Positions 62,001-64,000 of a stretch of 64,000 nucleotides of DNA are shown here, one piece after another. Source of the DNA: Galaxea fascicularis (taxonomy: Eukaryota > Cnidaria > Anthozoa > Scleractinia > Euphylliidae); the NCBI GenBank assembly GCA_948470475.1, contig OX419337.1, positions 23,361,291-23,425,290 on the forward strand. Reading direction: 5' to 3'. The translations under genes were made by a program, and so were the position numbers. The notes beneath the pieces are model-generated. The model was not told the origin of the DNA and made no database searches. It was given only the letters and a program-made list of their open reading frames with translations. Each line of letters starts with the position of its first letter. Position 1 is the first letter of the stretch.

Positions 62001-64000
62001 TCTTTCCACTTCGTCAAGGTAAACATAAAATTCGTTTATATCTTGCAGCTTTTTTTTAAGGAATTCTTACAAATCTCGCAAGTAATCTAACGTATTTGTA
62101 GCAAAACCAAATTTTTCACCATTCACACGAGCACAATCCAATCATGTCTGCTTTGAATTTCAGCTACTCAACATACTCCACATCTAGCTCTGTGTCCACG
62201 TCGTCATATTCGACTTCATCGAGTGTCTCAACGCCCACATCGACTACTCTGACAACATCAAGCACCTCAAGGTACCACACAAACCTACTGATCTGTTCAT
62301 AGTCCTTAATCACGAAAGCATAGAATACAAACTCAAGCTATGACCGTTTGTTTTTCTCTAACAAGTCAGGGCAAACGGTAGAATGGTGGCACGGTCAATC
62401 CAATTCTATCACTCAGTGTCAAATTTATAGCCCAACATATACCACGATTACGTAAATTCCATTAAAGAGAGAAAGCCACTTTGCTTGCACTTAAAACTCA
62501 TTACCACCATCTGCAAGGATCTTCCCGTCTTAGTCGTTACAGCAATCCCACTACATTTTGCTCAGACAATCTCAATTGAAGATGATGCACTTTAACGACT
62601 ATAACTGTTTTACACAAAGTAAAGCCAAAACTAATACTGATAATCAAGAGAATTGCTATAAAAGCTAAACACAGTGAGCCATCGCGTAATTTAATAATAC
62701 TCTTACACAAGAAACCCGAATGTCCTTAAAATTTCAGTGTGTCCACGTCCAGTTCGGTGTCGACGTCATCATCACTATCGACGTCCTCGAGTGTGTCAAC
62801 CTCGTCCAGGTAATTGGCAACTATTTCCTTTATACTAAAGCACTTACAAAACTGTCCAACCTTTATCACTACCACAAAACGCAGGGCTCTTTTCCTTTGT
62901 CAAGTCGTTCTTTGTGTGAACAACTGAATATAACGTTTCCCAAGCGCTACTATGAATGTAAAACAAAATCCTGTTTTTAACGCCTCGTATATATGTATTT
63001 TCATTTTTTCACACAACAAAAGATGGTATTTATGCCAGTTTCCCCAGCTTAACTTCGGCGTCCCTTTATAACAATCGCCAAAATAAGCAACATGGAAAAT
63101 TTTATAAACAAACTTAAAACTATGTCTTAATTTTCCTACCTATATAACGATTTCCTTTAGCCTTTAGGCATAACACGCTATGTTTGTACCCCCAAAACTT
63201 AGAGAAAGTTCGTTTCACATTAGACATTGAAACAAAATCCTGCAAAATGTTCTTTCAGCTACTCCACGTCAACTTCCGTCTCGACATCATCGCTATCAAC
63301 CTCAACAAGTGTTTCAACACCGACAACTACTAGTGTGACTACATCTTCGTCAAGGTACTTAAGCATCTTGCTATTGATTTAACGAAAGTTTGCAAAACAG
63401 GTTTCAATAAAAGTTTTCTTTTCATGCAGATACTAGCATGTTAAAAAGGCTCTTTGCAGTGTAATTAAAATGTAGCCAATCCTTGCTGTTTCAATGCCTG
63501 AAAAACGAACATGCTTCATCCGTGTTTCTCCGGCTTAGACCGTTAGCATAGAACAAAGTAAGCCTTCTGCAAGGGTAGTAAAGCCACTCCTTGAAAAGTA
63601 ATTTGAAACAAAAATACATGTTAACAAATGTTTTTCTCAAAAACGCCAATGCTTCTGGCGTTAATTATAAAGGCTTCACTAGATACGAATATTGTCCAAG
63701 AATAACACGATCCCTTATTTTTCAGTGCGTCCACATCAAGCTCGATTTCAACGTCGTCAATATCGACGTCATCAAGTATCTCAACTTCGTCCAGGTAATC
63801 AATGAAGAGGTCTATACCTTCTACTTTCTCCGTTTACCGTACATTTACAAAGAACAGCAAAATTACAAGTTTACGCTATCGAAAAGGAGACGTCAGTACG
63901 GATATACATGTGTCAATAGCCTGTCGCCATATGACATGTGACATTGTCACTCAATATAATAATGCGTCACCTATTTTTCAGTGTGTCCACGTCTAGCTCA
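7938..64000 (+). CDS. giant Ser/Thr-rich mucin-like gene, array part (multi-exon, 3' end beyond window)
   Basis: Product: a very long, low-complexity Ser/Thr protein, probably secreted and heavily O-glycosylated, in the manner of mucins or mucus/matrix glycoproteins (inferred from composition). Six exons per 2,699-bp unit encode 174 residues, about 141 of them Ser or Thr. Twenty complete units give 3,480 residues and the partial last unit adds 150. The units use only S, T, V, I, L, A, Y and P, with no charged residue, Cys, Met, Gly, Trp or Phe, apart from one Gly in U16. The motif is X-S-T-S-S-S with X hydrophobic. Every exon is phase 2-2 and all junction codons are AGC or AGT. The listed unit entries give the exon positions. 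The N-terminus is uncertain (see 4949-5042 and 6651-6835) and no stop or C-terminal domain is in the window. Splicing is predicted from signals, not observed. A non-functional array remains possible, but conserved splice sites in all copies and almost no coding change argue against it. Confidence 0.72.
8188..8295 (+). CDS. array exon E2, U1 (108 nt, 36 codons)
   Basis: Acceptor TTTGAATTTCAG, donor AAG|gtacca, a weaker donor than in E1, E3, E5 and E6. C-type exon. Starts like E1 but ends with a Thr-rich tail (S-T-P-T-S-T-T-L-T-T-S-S-T-S); 29 of 36 residues are Ser or Thr. Followed by the longest MITE-free intron of the cassette (466 nt), in which I see no further exon. Confidence 0.75.
8762..8833 (+). 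CDS. array exon E3, U1 (72 nt, 24 codons)
   Basis: Acceptor AAAATTTCAG, donor CAG|gtaatt. T-type exon (begins TGTGTCC). After the junction Ser it reads exactly VSTSSS-VSTSSS-LSTSSS-VSTSS, which is four turns of the hexapeptide (4 x 18 nt). The cleanest view of the ancestral 18-nt repeat. Followed by a 449-nt intron without further exons. Confidence 0.78.
9283..9378 (+). CDS. array exon E4, U1 (96 nt, 32 codons)
   Basis: Acceptor TGTTCTTTCAG, donor AAG|gtactt. C-type exon reading S-Y-S-T-S-T-S-V-S-T-S-S-L-S-T-S, then T-S-V-S-T-P-T-T-T-S-V-T-T-S-S-S, leaving AG. It is the most Thr-rich exon. Like E2 it has a gtac donor; in U20 the donor is gtacgt. Confidence 0.75.
9665..9685. other. short intronic hairpin upstream of E5
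   Basis: AACGCCA and TGGCGTT form a perfect 7-bp stem around a 7-nt loop, 62 nt before the E5 start. It recurs in every array unit. A role in splicing is possible but only inferred. Confidence 0.4.
9748..9816 (+). CDS. array exon E5, U1 (69 nt, 23 codons)
   Basis: Acceptor TTATTTTTCAG, donor TAG|gtaatc. T-type exon (begins TGCGTCC). Reads S-A-S-T-S-S-S-I-S-T-S-S-I-S-T-S-S-S-I-S-T-S-S and leaves AG; one hexapeptide has lost a Ser, hence 69 rather than 72 nt. In U20, U21 and the older copies the last codon is TCC rather than TCT, giving the better donor context CAG|gtaatc. Confidence 0.78.
   Translation, partial: CVHIKLDFNVVNIDVIKYLNFV
10004..10075 (+). CDS. array exon E6, U1 (72 nt, 24 codons)
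   Basis: Acceptor CTATTTTTCAG, donor GAG|gtaaag. T-type exon reading VSTSSS-ASTSSS-VSTSSS-ISTSS after the junction Ser. The intron that follows (561 nt) carries the MITE at 10093-10521 and then leads into E1 of the next unit, so splicing runs on across unit boundaries. Confidence 0.78.
10093..10521. mobile_element. intronic MITE with long terminal inverted repeats (one per array unit)
   Basis: The ends AAGGCCCTAGCAAACG and CGTTTGCTAGGGCCTT are inverted repeats that extend about 60 bp inward with few mismatches, and the interior is studded with TTCAAC/GTTGAA motifs in both orientations. No open frame of note, so it is non-autonomous. Left flank CTCGTTA and right flank TTACATTT suggest a TTA target duplication, and TTAA is also conceivable, so the superfamily is left open. 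A near-complete NRF1-type palindrome GCGCATGCGC lies at about 10340-10349. All 20 complete units carry it at the same place (unit start +2155); it is 428 bp in U15-U18. The matching intron at 7793-7937 lacks it. Confidence 0.85.
10637..13335 (+). repeat. array unit U2
   Basis: Exons 10637-10741, 10887-10994, 11461-11532, 11982-12077, 12447-12515, 12703-12774; MITE 12792-13220, variant B (GAGTTAAAAAG). Intron 2 has GGGCAATCGG, shared only with U4. Confidence 0.9.
13336..16034 (+). repeat. array unit U3
   Basis: Exons 13336-13440, 13586-13693, 14160-14231, 14681-14776, 15146-15214, 15402-15473; MITE 15491-15919, variant B. Intron 2 has CTTAAAATTCATT, shared with U4, U8, U11 and U12. Confidence 0.9.
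16035..18733 (+). repeat. array unit U4
   Basis: Exons 16035-16139, 16285-16392, 16859-16930, 17380-17475, 17845-17913, 18101-18172; MITE 18190-18618, variant B. Carries both the U2-type GGGCAATCGG and the U3-type AAAATTCATT in intron 2. Confidence 0.9.
18734..21432 (+). repeat. array unit U5
   Basis: Exons 18734-18838, 18984-19091, 19558-19629, 20079-20174, 20544-20612, 20800-20871; MITE 20889-21317, variant B. Consensus at the other sites compared. Confidence 0.9.
21433..24131 (+). repeat. array unit U6
   Basis: Exons 21433-21537, 21683-21790, 22257-22328, 22778-22873, 23243-23311, 23499-23570; MITE 23588-24016, variant B. Consensus elsewhere. Confidence 0.9.
24132..26830 (+). repeat. array unit U7
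   Basis: Exons 24132-24236, 24382-24489, 24956-25027, 25477-25572, 25942-26010, 26198-26269; MITE 26287-26715, variant B. Consensus elsewhere. Confidence 0.9.
26831..29529 (+). repeat. array unit U8
   Basis: Exons 26831-26935, 27081-27188, 27655-27726, 28176-28271, 28641-28709, 28897-28968; MITE 28986-29414, variant B. Intron 2 has the U3-type AAAATTCATT. Confidence 0.9.
29530..32228 (+). repeat. array unit U9
   Basis: Exons 29530-29634, 29780-29887, 30354-30425, 30875-30970, 31340-31408, 31596-31667; MITE 31685-32113, variant B. Consensus elsewhere. Confidence 0.9.
32229..34927 (+). repeat. array unit U10
   Basis: Exons 32229-32333, 32479-32586, 33053-33124, 33574-33669, 34039-34107, 34295-34366; MITE 34384-34812, variant B. 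Consensus elsewhere. Confidence 0.9.
34928..37626 (+). repeat. array unit U11
   Basis: Exons 34928-35032, 35178-35285, 35752-35823, 36273-36368, 36738-36806, 36994-37065; MITE 37083-37511, variant A. Intron 2 has the U3-type AAAATTCATT. U11 and U12 share both variants. Confidence 0.9.
37627..40325 (+). repeat. array unit U12
   Basis: Exons 37627-37731, 37877-37984, 38451-38522, 38972-39067, 39437-39505, 39693-39764; MITE 39782-40210, variant A. Intron 2 has AAAATTCATT, as in U11. Confidence 0.9.
40326..43024 (+). repeat. array unit U13
   Basis: Exons 40326-40430, 40576-40683, 41150-41221, 41671-41766, 42136-42204, 42392-42463; MITE 42481-42909, variant B. A private change in intron 5 (ATACAAGTGTC for ATACATGTGTC, near 42319). 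Confidence 0.9.
43025..45723 (+). repeat. array unit U14
   Basis: Exons 43025-43129, 43275-43382, 43849-43920, 44370-44465, 44835-44903, 45091-45162; MITE 45180-45608, variant B. Consensus elsewhere. Confidence 0.9.
45724..48421 (+). repeat. array unit U15
   Basis: 2,698 bp. Exons 45724-45828, 45974-46081, 46548-46619, 47069-47164, 47534-47602, 47790-47861; MITE 47879-48306, variant C (GAGTTAATAG, 1 bp shorter, with AATGTTAAAACCC). Intron 3 has GCAGGACTC, shared with U17, and a private ACCCCTCG near 46791. Confidence 0.9.
48422..51119 (+). repeat. array unit U16
   Basis: 2,698 bp. Exons 48422-48526, 48672-48779, 49246-49317, 49767-49862, 50232-50300, 50488-50559; MITE 50577-51004, variant C. 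E2 carries GGG for GTG at 48700-48702 (Val to Gly), the only amino-acid change I saw in the array. Intron 2 has AAGGATATTCCC, shared with U17, U18 and U20. Confidence 0.9.
51120..53817 (+). repeat. array unit U17
   Basis: 2,698 bp. Exons 51120-51224, 51370-51477, 51944-52015, 52465-52560, 52930-52998, 53186-53257; MITE 53275-53702, variant C. Intron 2 has AAGGATATTCCC. Intron 3 has GCAGGACTC as in U15 and a private TTCCATTATA near 52035. A private ACATATTC near 53773. Confidence 0.9.
53818..56515 (+). repeat. array unit U18
   Basis: 2,698 bp. Exons 53818-53922, 54068-54175, 54642-54713, 55163-55258, 55628-55696, 55884-55955; MITE 55973-56400, variant C. Intron 2 has AAGGATATTCCC. Confidence 0.9.
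56516..59214 (+). repeat. array unit U19
   Basis: 2,699 bp. Exons 56516-56620, 56766-56873, 57340-57411, 57861-57956, 58326-58394, 58582-58653; MITE 58671-59099, variant A, with a private GAATCCG in its right end. Intron 4 has GTTAACAAATG near 58220, a state shared with U21. Confidence 0.9.
59215..61913 (+). repeat. array unit U20
   Basis: 2,699 bp through compensating 1-bp indels. Exons 59215-59319, 59464-59571, 60038-60109, 60559-60654, 61025-61093, 61281-61352; MITE 61370-61798, variant A, with CCCTAACAAACG at its left end. E4 donor gtacgt; E5 acceptor with an extended T run; E5 ends TCCAG. More divergent than U2-U18. Confidence 0.9.
61914..64000 (+). repeat. array unit U21 (cut by the window edge)
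   Basis: Exons 61914-62018, 62164-62271, 62738-62809, 63259-63354, 63726-63794, and the first 19 nt of E6 at 63982-64000. Carries several private intron changes (for example near 62351 and 62384), E5 ending TCCAG as in U20, and GTTAACAAATG as in U19. In one off-frame reading the stop in intron 4 is lost, giving a 116-codon open frame at 63591-63941 that is not a gene. Confidence 0.88.

Noticed and set aside
7938..64000. Array as a CRISPR array or as satellite DNA
   Set aside because: The unit is 2.7 kb with internal exons and a MITE, not short repeats with unique spacers. A plain satellite would not keep six sets of splice sites with matching phases.

Overview
The window looks like nuclear DNA from an animal, most likely an anthozoan cnidarian such as a coral or sea anemone. 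It is AT-rich and intron-rich, with clear GT-AG splice signals, a decayed CR1/Jockey-type non-LTR retrotransposon and several small inverted-repeat elements of a kind I associate with coral genomes. The taxon is inferred from sequence style, not from a search. I saw no bacterial operon, tRNA, rRNA or CRISPR.

Layout. 281-1975 is a broken non-LTR reverse-transcriptase relic that carries a TA-flanked foldback element. 1976-4948 is mostly unremarkable: a simple repeat, a MITE at 2356-2502, a small inverted repeat and a few scattered Ser/Thr exons, some intact and some decayed. 4949-5042 holds a possible signal-peptide exon. 5051-7792 is a tandem duplication of about 1.45 kb containing older, partly broken relatives of the main repeat. 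From 7938 to the right edge runs a direct tandem array of a 2,699-bp unit: 20 complete copies (U1-U20) and a partial 21st (U21), nearly identical on reading.

Each unit is a cassette of six short exons (105, 108, 72, 96, 69 and 72 nt; 522 nt, 174 codons) separated by introns. Every exon begins with C or T after a pyrimidine-rich AG acceptor and ends in AG before a GT donor. Every length is a multiple of three, so every exon is phase 2-2 and every junction codon is AGC or AGT (Ser). The spliced product is about 81% Ser+Thr, uses only S, T, V, I, L, A, Y and P, and is built on a six-residue X-S-T-S-S-S repeat. This points to a very large, secreted, mucin-like O-glycosylated protein. The array in this window alone encodes about 3,630 residues, and the 3' end of the gene lies beyond 64000. 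The 5' end is uncertain: candidates are the signal-peptide exon at 4949-5042 (exits phase 0) and a hydrophobic exon ending at 6835 (exits phase 2).

The last intron of every unit carries the same 428-429 bp MITE with long terminal inverted repeats. The matching intron just before the array (7793-7937) lacks it, so the MITE inserted before the cassette was amplified. Variants shared among non-adjacent units, and ancestral states kept in U20-U21, suggest unequal exchange or gene conversion. Small ATG-initiated frames that recur every 2.7 kb are intron or off-frame readings and are not annotated as genes.
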